From Pyxidicoccus sp. MSG2 (lineage in GTDB: Bacteria; Myxococcota; Myxococcia; Myxococcales; Myxococcaceae): a stretch of DNA of 64,000 nucleotides. Below are positions 37,001 through 44,700 of this stretch, piece by piece; the stretch's first letter is position 1, and each line of letters starts with the position of its first letter. The stretch lies in contig NZ_JAPNKC010000001.1 in assembly GCF_026626705.1 (NCBI RefSeq), positions 8,326,001 through 8,390,000 of the forward strand, in the 5' to 3' direction. The position numbers and the translations under genes are program-made. The notes beneath the pieces are model-generated. The model did not search any database. It was not told the DNA's origin and saw only the letters and a list, made by a program, of their open reading frames with translations.

Positions 37001-40000
37001 GCCGCCGAGCCCCACTCGGAATTGGAGCAGCGCATCGCCGAGGTCTGGGCGCGGGCGCTCCAGGTGCCGCACGTGGGGCTGCACGACCACTTCTTCGATG
37101 ACCTGGGTGGCAGCTCGCTGCTGGTGGTGAAGGCCAGCACGCAACTGCGCGAGGCGCTGGGCCGGGACATCCCCATCACCCACTTCTTCGAGCACCCCAC
37201 CGTGCACGGGCTGGCCGCGCGACTGGAGCGGGAGCAGCGCTCCGAGCCCGCCCCCGCGAAGGCACCCGAGCGCAGGGACCTGACGGACTCGGGCTCCGGC
37301 GACATCGCCATCATCGGCATGGCCGGTCGCTTCCCGGGGGCCGCGGACCTGGACGCCTTCTGGCGCAACCTGCGCGGCGGCGTGGAGTCCATCTCCCGCT
37401 TCTCGCCTGAAGAACTGGAGTCGTCGCCGCTGTTCCCCGACTCGCTGCGAAGCCACCCGGAGTTCGTCCCCGCGGGCGGTGTGCTGGAGGGTGCCGACGG
37501 CTTCGACGCGCGCTTCTTCGAGGTGTCCCCACGCGAGGCGCAGTGGATGGACCCGCAGCAGCGTCTCTTCCTCCAGTGCGCGTGGAATGCGCTGGAGGAC
37601 GCCGGCTATGACCCGGAGCGCTCCGAGGGCCTCATCTCGCTGTATGCCGGCGCGGGCTCGTCGGGCGGGCACATGCTGTCGCTGCTCGGCCAGACGCGGA
37701 AGGACCCGGCCTCGCTGTTCGAGGCGCTGGGCACCACGACGGGCGAGAATGCCGCCACCAAGACGGCCTACAAGCTGAAGCTCGGCGGTGAGAGCCTCAA
37801 CGTCTACACCGCGTGCTCCACCGGCCTCGTCGCCGTCCACCTGGCGTGCCGCAGCCTGCGCATGGGGGACTCGGACGTGGCGCTGGCCGGCGCGGTGAAG
37901 GTGTCGCTGCCGCAGCGCACCGGCTACCTCTATCAGGAGGGAATGATTCTCTCGCCCGACGGGCACTGCCGCGCCTTCGACGCGCGCGCTCGGGGCACCG
38001 TCCTGGGCAGCGGCCTGGGCGTGGTGGTGCTCAAGCGGCTCGACGAGGCGCTGCGCGACGGAGACCGCGTCTACGCGGTCATCAAGGGCTCCGCGCTCAA
38101 CAACGACGCGGATGCGAAGGTCAGCTACACGGCGCCCAGCGTGCAGGGACAGCGCGAGGTGATTACCCGGGCGCTGTCCGCGGCGGGCGTGGACGCCGCC
38201 AGCATCGGCTACGTGGAAGCGCACGGCACCGGCACCCCGCTGGGGGACCCGATAGAGATTGCCGCGCTGACCCGCGCCTACCGCACGCACACCGACCGGA
38301 CGGGCTTCTGCGCCATCGGCTCGGTGAAGACGAACATCGGCCACCTGGACACGGCCGCGGGCATCGCCGGCCTCATCAAGACGGCGCTCGCGCTGCACCA
38401 CGGTGAGCTGCCCCCGAGCCTCCACTTCGAGCGGCCCAACCCGGAGATCGACTTCGAGAAGAGCCCCTTCTTCGTGAACACCACCCTGCGCCCCTGGCAG
38501 CGGGGCACGGAGCCGCGAAGGGCGGGCGTCAGCTCCTTCGGCATTGGCGGCACCAACGCGCACCTCGTGCTGGAAGAGGCGCCGTCGCGGGCGAAGGGGA
38601 AGGACAGCACGCGTGAGCGGCAACTCATTACGCTCTCCGCCCGCACCGCCTCCACGCTGGAGGCGATGTCTCGCGAGCTCGCGGACCACGTGGAGGCGCG
38701 CCCGGAGGTGGACCTCGCGGACCTGGCCTTCACCCGGGCCATGGGCCGCAAGGGCTTCGAGTTCCGCCGCACGGTGATTGCCCGGGACACCGCGGGACTC
38801 GCGCGGACGCTGCGCAAGACGGGCACCGTCTTCCAGGTGAAGGACCTGGAGGAGGCCCGCGCCGCGCGCGTGGCATTCCTCTTCCCGGGCCAGGGCGTGC
38901 AGTCCGTCCGGATGGCGCAGGGCCTCTACGCGTCCGAGCCCGCCTTCCAGCAGGAACTGGACGCCTGCTTCGCGCTCCTGCCTGAAGCGGGGCTGAAGGA
39001 AGACCTGCGTGCGGTGCTCTTCCCCGAGCCGGGCGCGGAGGCCCTCGCGCAGGCGAAGCTCGTCGAGCCCCGCTTCGCACTGCCCGCGCTGCTGTCGGTG
39101 GAGTACGCGCTCGCGCGGATGTGGATGGTCTTCGGCTTCCGGCCCTCCGCCATGCTGGGGCACAGCTTCGGTGAGTACACGGCGGCGTGCCTGTCCGGCG
39201 TGCTGTCGCTGGGAGACGCGCTGCGGCTCGCCGTGGTTCGCGGAGAGCTGATGTCGCGGCTGCCGCCCGGCGGCATGCTCGCGGTGGGGCTGTCCTCGGA
39301 GGAGCTGATTCCGCAGCTTCCCCCCGAATTGGAGCTGGCCGCCTTCAATGGCCCGTTCCGCTGCGTGGTGTCCGGTCCTCTGGAGCCGCTGGAGGCCCTG
39401 GAGCGCGAGCTCGGCGGCCACAGCGTGGCCATGATGCGCCTCTCCGCGGCCCATGCCTTCCACTCGCGCGCGGTGGAACCGCTGATGCCCGAGCTGGAGC
39501 GGGCGGTGGCGGGCCTCACCCTGAGGGCGCCGTCCATCCCGTACGTCTCCAGCCTCACGGGGACGTGGATTCACGCCGACGAGGCCATGTCGCCGCGCTA
39601 CTGGGCCCGGCAGATGCGCGAGCCCGTCCGCTTCACCGCGGGCATGGACTCGCTGATGAAGTGGGGTTGCGGCTGGTTCATCGAGGCCGGCCCGGACCAG
39701 CACCTCAGCTCGCTGGCGCGGATTCGCCTGCGCACCGAGCGTCATGCGCTGGTGGTCGCCTCGCTCCCGAAGAGTGGCACCACCACCTCGGACGGGCGCA
39801 CCCTGTTCGAGTCGCTGAGCGCGCTGTGGCGTGCCGGCGCGGCCGTCGACTGGGAGGGTTTCTACGCTCACGAGCAGCGCCGGCGAATCTCCCTGCCGGG
39901 CTACCCCTTCGAGGAGCGGAGCTTCCCCGTGGCGGCGCAGCCCATGCTCCTTTCGGAGCTTCCCGCGCCCGTTGCTCCCGTCGCGCTGGTGGAGAGCGTC

Positions 40001-41797
40001 GTCGTGGCGCCAGTGGACGCGGCGCCCCGGAGCGACATCGAGCAGCGACTGGTGGAGCTGTGGCGCGACCGGCTGGGCATCGCGGACATCGGCCTGGACG
40101 ACAACTTCCTGGAGCTGGGCGGCAACTCGCTGATGGCGGCGCAGCTCCTCACGCGGCTGCGCGAGGCGTTCCGCGTCCAGATTCCCCTCAGTGACTTGTT
40201 CGAGGCCCCCACGGTGGCCAGCCTCGCCGAGCGCATCGAGCTGCGGCTCCAGGCCGAGCGGCCCGAGGGGAGCAGCGCCGCCGCGACGGCGATGCAGCCC
40301 GTTCCACGCACGGGCGAGCTGCCCCTGTCCTACGTGCAGGCGCGCGTCTGGGAGCTGGAGCTCCAGGCGCCGGGCAGCTCCATCTTCAACGAGCCGCTGG
40401 CGGTCCGCATCTCCGGCGCCCTCCAGGTCGCCCAACTGGAGCGCGCCTTCAACGGCGTCATCCGCCGGCATGAGTCGCTGCGCACCGTCTTCCAGCAGGC
40501 CGGAGACAGGGCCGCGCCGCGCATCCTGTCGGAGGTGCGCATCCCGCTTCCCGTGGTGGACCTGCGCGACTTCGCGGGTGACCGCGAGGCCGAGGCGATG
40601 CGCCGCGCGCGGCTGGAGCCGGCCGAGCCCTTCTCGCTGGACCGGGGCCCGCTGGCGCGGGTGCGCCTGTTGTGGCTGGAGCAGACCGAGTACGTCCTGC
40701 TCGTCACCATCCACCACATCGTCGCGGACACGCTCTCGCTGGTGAACTTCATCCGCGAGGCAGTGGCGCTCTACACGGGCTTCACGGTCGGCGTGTCCGT
40801 GCCGCTGCCCGAGCTGTCCGTCCAGTACCTCGACTTCGCGGTGTGGCAGCGCCGGGTGCTCGCGGATGGCACCCTGGCGACGCAGCAGGCGTACTGGCGC
40901 CAGCGGCTCGCGCAGCGGCCCGGGCCCCTCCCGCTGCCGCTGGACCGGCCTCGCGTCGAGGGTGCGCGCAGGCGCGGTGCGCGGCACTCGTTCGCCTTCT
41001 CCCGGAAGCTGGGCGCGGCGCTGAAGGCGTTCAGCCAGCGTGAGGGGCTCACGCCGTACATGACGCTGCTGGCGGGCTTCAAGGCCCTCCTGGCCCGCTG
41101 CTCGGGGCAGGAGGACATCCTCGTCGGCACCTCCATCGGCAACCGCACGCGGCCCGAGTTGGAGCCGCAGATTGGCTACGTGGCCCACGCGCTGGCCCTG
41201 CGCACGAGCCTGGAGGGAGACCCGGGCTTCCGCGAGCTGGCGCTGCGCGTGCGCGACACCACGCTGTCCGCCTTCGCCCACCCGGACGTGCCCTACGAGC
41301 AGCTCCTGGGGGAATTGGAGCCCGGCGAGGAGGCGAAGCTCTCCCGCCTCTTCGACGCCATCTTCCTGCTGCACACGCAGGACGTGTCCGCGCCCATGCT
41401 GGAGTTCCCCGGCCTGCGCCTGGGCTACTTCGACGTCACCGGCCTGCCCGCTCAGTACGGCACCTCGCTGGCGGACCTCACGCTGCTGATGCGCGAGGAC
41501 GAGCACGGCTTCTCCGGCACGCTGGAGTACGCCGTCGACCTGTTCGACGTCTCCACCATCGAGCGCCTGCTCTCGCAGTTGGAGGCGCTGCTGTCGGACG
41601 CGGTGGTCTCACCGGACCGGCCGCTGTCGCAGCTCTCGCTGGAGGGCACGGCCGAGGAGCGCCAGTCCTCCGCGGCGGATGCAGTGGTCCGCGGGGCAAG
41701 CCGTTGTCTCCGCTCTCCGTGGCGGACGCGGCCGTGGAGCGCCGGTCCTCCTCGGTGGCGGTGGCCGCCGACGGTGTCTTCGCCCCGGCGCTGCTGA
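31904..41797 (+). CDS. hybrid NRPS/PKS: FAAL-ACP-C-A-PCP-KS-AT-ACP-C (first part of a split assembly line)
   Basis: About 3297 residues. Domains by residue: fatty acyl-AMP ligase 1-580, ACP 656-729, C 743-1180, A 1200-1686, PCP 1706-1779, KS 1800-2230, AT 2320-2626, ACP 2713-2783, C 2800-3246. The final 40 residues, after SQLSLEGTAEERQSSAAD, are out-of-frame translation, because the next open frame continues the homology. It loads a fatty acid, condenses it with one amino acid, extends with one malonate unit without reduction, and ends at a condensation domain. The start at 31904 fits where FAAL homology begins (TLIDLLEERSL); no ribosome site is visible and the frame is open further upstream. 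It is probably joined to the gene at 41704 in the living genome. Confidence 0.85.
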   Translation: MHAPRTLIDLLEERSLSRAEHTLYTFLEDGAEQGTTLTRGALYTQARRIGAALQALAPAGERAVLLYPPGAEYLAGFFGCLFSGLVAVPAYPPDPARLERTLPRLRAIIDDSRATVVLTTSFIASMVEVLFESAPDLKSLRWVATDTLEEGSESAWRKPEVTADSLAFLQYTSGSTGSPKGVVLSHSNLLSNLELIQGAFGTRDDSVGVIWLPPYHDMGLIGGILVPLYQGFHTALMSPLEFLKRPRFWLETLTRFGGTISGGPNFAFELCVRRIPPAEREGLDLSRWEVAFCGAEPIRAETLERFTDAFGPWGFRREAFYPCYGLAEATLIVSGGAKAAPPLLREVDTAALEKGRAEPPRGEARTLVGCGGTLPGHRLLVVDPDLQRICAEGEVGEIWVSGPSVAGGYWQRPFESQSVFAARTNKGEGPFLRTGDLGFLDEGELYVTGRRKELLILRGRNLYPHDLELTVERSHPALRPGCGATFSIEVDGEERLVVVQEVDARKVTGSMEDVAGSIRQRLAETHEVLPHALALIEPGSLPKTSSGKVQRRACRAAFLAGELREVYAWSVALGEAPPRPMASEEAAREVPAERVATSDEPDTVRNVPVELPLSGHAGSTGAVPDTATAVASGSSVSAQVGTAPVNHPDPAPVAERDALLARVLARVAARLGARVETVDAEAPLTRHGLDSLAAVELAHALEKDLGVALPVELLLSGASASELARELAARRSAAGLLPPIPRVPRTGALPLSFAQQRLWFLDRLEPASAFYNVPVVSRLDGTLDTPALERALQALVQRHEALRTVFVEEQGEPVQRIRDSLSLPLALVDLRSLSGELREAEVLRLSAEEARCPFDLAQGPLLRAVLLREDDERHVLLLTLHHIIADGWSMRVLVRELAELYEGFHSSRMPALPELPLQYADYAAWQREWLRGERLEDLLGWWRTHLAGAPPVLELPTDRPRPKTQSYRGAHVSRRMEPSAWARVKSLAQGEGTTPFVTLLAGFQVLLHRYTGQDDVVVGVDTAHRSRAETADLIGLFVNQLPLRGDLSGDPNFRELLARLRPVTLDAWAHQDLPFDELVRGLNPERSLAHAPVFQVKLVLQDATPAPLRLPGLSLDSTLGDTGATKLDLTLSVTDTASGLELLCEYATDLFDADTVGRMLEQLGALLTEAAAAPERRISELPLLSASERRRALEEWSHTAPAIPDACAHHLFEEQARRTPDAPAVSTGDRTLTYRELDAQANQLAWHLRASGVGPDVVVGVHLERTPELVVALLGVLKAGGAFLPLDTGYPLARLELMLREARVPVLVTREELADRLPSQGELLVLMDSERAALERQPSTALTPAPDVTPAHLAYVIFTSGSTGTPKGALLAHRGLSNTACGIRDALGLRAGHRMLQLAAIGFDASVSEVFSTLLSGAELCLASPESLLPGPPLQQVLAERGITTLQATPTSLAPLEPEALPGLAVVASVGEACTPALAARWKPGRRFLNLYGPTEVAICATIDPDVDPLRPSIGRAMAGARVYVLDARMAPVPPGVPGELYVGGTGLARGYLHRPALTAERFVPDPFSTTPGARLYRTGDVVRPLADGRLEFLGRRDAQVKVRGVRVEPGEVEAALAQYPGVHQSVVVVREERLVAYVVTAEALEPAALRRFLKERLPEVMVPSAYVKLDALPLTPGGKMDRQALPSPESVRPARESAAAEPHSELEQRIAEVWARALQVPHVGLHDHFFDDLGGSSLLVVKASTQLREALGRDIPITHFFEHPTVHGLAARLEREQRSEPAPAKAPERRDLTDSGSGDIAIIGMAGRFPGAADLDAFWRNLRGGVESISRFSPEELESSPLFPDSLRSHPEFVPAGGVLEGADGFDARFFEVSPREAQWMDPQQRLFLQCAWNALEDAGYDPERSEGLISLYAGAGSSGGHMLSLLGQTRKDPASLFEALGTTTGENAATKTAYKLKLGGESLNVYTACSTGLVAVHLACRSLRMGDSDVALAGAVKVSLPQRTGYLYQEGMILSPDGHCRAFDARARGTVLGSGLGVVVLKRLDEALRDGDRVYAVIKGSALNNDADAKVSYTAPSVQGQREVITRALSAAGVDAASIGYVEAHGTGTPLGDPIEIAALTRAYRTHTDRTGFCAIGSVKTNIGHLDTAAGIAGLIKTALALHHGELPPSLHFERPNPEIDFEKSPFFVNTTLRPWQRGTEPRRAGVSSFGIGGTNAHLVLEEAPSRAKGKDSTRERQLITLSARTASTLEAMSRELADHVEARPEVDLADLAFTRAMGRKGFEFRRTVIARDTAGLARTLRKTGTVFQVKDLEEARAARVAFLFPGQGVQSVRMAQGLYASEPAFQQELDACFALLPEAGLKEDLRAVLFPEPGAEALAQAKLVEPRFALPALLSVEYALARMWMVFGFRPSAMLGHSFGEYTAACLSGVLSLGDALRLAVVRGELMSRLPPGGMLAVGLSSEELIPQLPPELELAAFNGPFRCVVSGPLEPLEALERELGGHSVAMMRLSAAHAFHSRAVEPLMPELERAVAGLTLRAPSIPYVSSLTGTWIHADEAMSPRYWARQMREPVRFTAGMDSLMKWGCGWFIEAGPDQHLSSLARIRLRTERHALVVASLPKSGTTTSDGRTLFESLSALWRAGAAVDWEGFYAHEQRRRISLPGYPFEERSFPVAAQPMLLSELPAPVAPVALVESVVVAPVDAAPRSDIEQRLVELWRDRLGIADIGLDDNFLELGGNSLMAAQLLTRLREAFRVQIPLSDLFEAPTVASLAERIELRLQAERPEGSSAAATAMQPVPRTGELPLSYVQARVWELELQAPGSSIFNEPLAVRISGALQVAQLERAFNGVIRRHESLRTVFQQAGDRAAPRILSEVRIPLPVVDLRDFAGDREAEAMRRARLEPAEPFSLDRGPLARVRLLWLEQTEYVLLVTIHHIVADTLSLVNFIREAVALYTGFTVGVSVPLPELSVQYLDFAVWQRRVLADGTLATQQAYWRQRLAQRPGPLPLPLDRPRVEGARRRGARHSFAFSRKLGAALKAFSQREGLTPYMTLLAGFKALLARCSGQEDILVGTSIGNRTRPELEPQIGYVAHALALRTSLEGDPGFRELALRVRDTTLSAFAHPDVPYEQLLGELEPGEEAKLSRLFDAIFLLHTQDVSAPMLEFPGLRLGYFDVTGLPAQYGTSLADLTLLMREDEHGFSGTLEYAVDLFDVSTIERLLSQLEALLSDAVVSPDRPLSQLSLEGTAEERQSSAADAVVRGASRCLRSPWRTRPWSAGPPRWRWPPTVSSPRRC
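34110..37240 (+). other. NRPS module 1: C-A-PCP
   Basis: The C domain has the active-site HHIIADGW and LSFAQQRLWFLDRLEP of ordinary L-to-L condensation domains. The A domain has YVIFTSGSTGTPKG and NLYGPTEVAICAT. The ten-residue specificity code I read by alignment to GrsA is D-A-S-Q-A-V-L-I-C-K; I know no substrate for it. The PCP serine is in DDLGGSSLL. Confidence 0.8.
37290..40260 (+). other. PKS module: KS-AT-ACP without reductive domains
   Basis: KS catalytic residues are in TACSTG (Cys codon at 37814), EAHGTGT and NIGHLDTAAG. The AT has GHSFGEYTAACL and HAFHS, the form typical of malonyl-CoA-specific domains. The ACP serine is in ELGGNSLM. There is no KR, DH or ER, so a beta-keto group would remain after one malonate extension. 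Confidence 0.87.
40290..41640 (+). other. condensation domain C2 with altered active-site motif
   Basis: The catalytic His-His-x-x-x-Asp is kept but continues as HHIVADTLSLVNF instead of the usual Asp-Gly-Trp-Ser. It opens with LPLSYVQARVWELE rather than the common FAQQRLWFLD. No carrier protein follows before the next C domain, so its acceptor is unclear. Confidence 0.75.
41624..41775 (+). repeat. imperfect tandem repeat, 80-bp offset, at the frame break
   Basis: The stretch from 41624 (protein LSQLSLEGTAEERQSSAA) recurs from 41704 (LSPLSVADAAVERRSSSV) with matching codons such as GAGCGCC.GTCCTCC. The offset is 80, one short of 27 codons, so the second copy is in a different frame from the first. 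A base seems to be missing between them, near the GGGG at 41693-41696. Confidence 0.75.
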
Positions 41798-44700
41798 CTG
41801 CGCGGGCGGAGCAGGCGCCAGACGCGGTGGCACTCCGTGCAGGGGCTCGGAGCCTGAGCTGGCGCGAGCTGCGAGCGCACGCGCACGCACTGGCGACGGA
41901 GCTGCGCGCCCGGAGCGTGGGGCCGGATGTTCCGGTGGCCGTGTGTCTGGAGCCCTCGCCCGAGCGGGCCGTGGCCCTGTGGGCCGTGCTGGCCTCCGGT
42001 GGCGCCTTCACGTCCGTCACGGAGGACGAGCTCGGTGCGCTGCCGGCGCTGGGCACGTCGCTCCTCGTCGTCTCCGAGTCGCTGCCCGTGCCTCCCGGCG
42101 TGGAGGCGGCGCGTGTAGTGCGGCTGTCCCTCTCCGGTGAGCCACGCCCGGCGTCCGCGCCTCCCTCCGTCGATGCGGACACGCTGGCCTGCCTGGTGCC
42201 GCAGGGCGAGGCGGGGCCGCGCGCGCGGGTGATGCTCAGCCACCGCAACCTCGTGCACCACTTCGCCGCGCTGGACTCGCGCGTGGAGGCGAGGGCAGGG
42301 GAGACGTGGCTCAGCACCGCCGACGGGGACCTGGAATTGCTGTGGGCGCTCACGCGTGGGCTCACGGTGGTGTTCCCCTCGAAGCCCACGGAGCATGCCG
42401 TTGCACCGCGCGCCGAGAGCGCACGGAGGCCGCTGGACTTCAGCCTCTTCTACTTCGCCAACGACACGGAGGTGTCCGGGCGCGGCCGCTACCAGCTCCT
42501 CATCGAGGGCGCGAAGTTCGCGGACACCCACGGCTTCAGCGCGGTGTGGACGCCCGAGCGGCACTTCCATGCCTTCGGCGGGCCGTACCCCAGCCCCGTC
42601 GCCACCAGCTCGGCGCTGGCCATGGTGACCGAGCGCATCGCCATCCGCGCCGGCAGCGTGGTGCTGCCGCTGCATGACCCCATCCGCGTTGCGGAGGAGT
42701 GGTCCGTCGTCGACAACCTCTCCAACGGCCGCGCGGGCGTGTCCTTCGCGACGGGCTGGAACGTCAACGACTTCGTCTTCGCGCCGGAGAACTTCCACCA
42801 GCGTCCCGAGGCCGTGCGGCGGGGCGTGGAAGAGGTGCGTGCGCTGTGGAAGGGCGGCACCGTGCGCCGCACCAACGGCAACGGCGCCGAGGTGGACATC
42901 TCCATCCGCCCCCGGCCGGTGCAGGCCGAGCTGCCCATGTGGCTCACGGCCGCCTTCAACCCGGAGACCTTCCGGCTGGCCGGAGAGCTGGGCGCGGGCC
43001 TGCTCACCAACGTGCTGGGCCTGGGCCAGGACTTCGAGGAGCTGTCGCGCAAGATTGCCCTGTACCGCGAGGCCCGCCGCAAGGCGGGGCACGACCGGGG
43101 CCACGTGGTGTTGATGCTGCACACCTTCGTGGCCGGCAGCGTGGAAGAGGTGAAGCGGCAGGCGCGCGAGCCGCTCATCCGCTACTTCCGCAGCTCGGTG
43201 GAGCTGTTCAACAGCCTGGTGGCCAGCCAGGGTCCGGGCCTCGATGTGCGCGGCCTCACGCCCGCGGACATGGACGTGCTGCTGGAGCAGGGCGTCACGC
43301 GCTACCTGGAAGCGGGCGGACTCTTCGGCACGCCGGAGACGCTCGCCGCGCGCGTGGAGCAGTTGCGCCAGTGCGACGTGGACGAGGTGGCCTGCCTCGT
43401 CGACTTCGGCCTCGGTCAGGACGTCGCGATGGAGGGACTGCGCCACCTGGACGTGCTGCGCCGCGAGAGCCAGCGCGGGCAGGTGGACACGGTGTCGTCG
43501 TGGGAGGAGTTGGCGCGTGCCGGGGCCGCGCGCCTCACGGCTTCATCGCTGGAGGAGGCGCTTCGCACCGGGACTCCGAGCCACCTGCGCCTCACGGCCG
43601 CGCTGGCCCGGACGCTCGCGGGGATGCCGGATGCGGCCACGGTGCTCGCGCCCGTTCGCACGCTGGTGCTCGAAGACGCGGAGCGGCTCCCCGTGGACCT
43701 CGCCGCCGCGCTGAAGGCCGCGACGTCGGCGCGCGTGGTGTCCCCCGTGTCCCTGCTCCCGGAAGCCCGAGTGGGGGCCATGCAGGCGCCTCGCGTCGTC
43801 CTGGACGGAGCCGGCCGCCGCGTCCCCGTGGGCGTGGTGGGTGAGCTGTTCCTCGGCGGAGACGCCGTGCCGCTGGGCTTCTGGAAGGCGCCGGAGGTGT
43901 CTCGCGCACGGCTGCGCGCGTCGCCCGAGGACACGGGTGTCCAGTTGTTCGGCACCGGCACGCCTGCCCGCTACCGCGCGGACGGGGCCGTGGAGGTCCT
44001 TACCCCCGCCATCCGCCGGAGCACACCTGCGTCGGTCCGGAGCGGTTCATCCTCCGCTCCCACGCATGGAGACCTCTCCGCGCGCTCCGGCACGGCCCCG
44101 AGCCGCCCCGCCATCCCCGCGCCTGGGGGCGTGGGGGGCCTCACCCCCTCCGCACACTCCGGGACGGCGCCGAGCAACTCCGCTGCTGTCCCCGTGCGAG
44201 CGGACGCGCTCATTCCCCGCCTGCCGCGAAACGGCGCGCTGCCGCTGTCCTTCGCGCAGCAGCGGCTGTGGTTCCTGGACCAGTTCCAGCCGGGCACCGC
44301 GCTCTACAACATCCCGTCCGCGATGCGGCTGGAGGGGACGCTCGACGTGGGCGCGCTCGGACGCGCCTTCGCTGAGTTGATGCGCCGGCACGAGGCGCTG
44401 CACACCACCTTCCAGGCGCGGGAGGGTGAGCCCATCCAGGTGCTCGCTATCGACAGCGTGGCGACCACGCTGGACCTGGTGGACCTGGGGGTCCTGTCGC
44501 CCGAGCAGCGCGAGCAGGAGGCCCTGAGGCTGGCGCGTGAAGAGGCCAGTCGTCCCTTCGACCTGTCCAGGGGACCGCTGCTGCGCGCGCGGCTGGTGCG
44601 CCTGTCGGAGTCGGAGCACCTGCTGCTGGTGACGATGCACCACATCGTCTCGGACGGCTGGTCCATTGGCGTGCTCATCCGTGAGGTCGTCGCGCTGTAC

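Noticed and set aside
33974..41506. A 2510-residue open frame antisense to the first NRPS/PKS
   Set aside because: It is a mirror of high-GC codon use opposite a well-supported gene. Its composition is Arg/Gln/His-rich without any domain.
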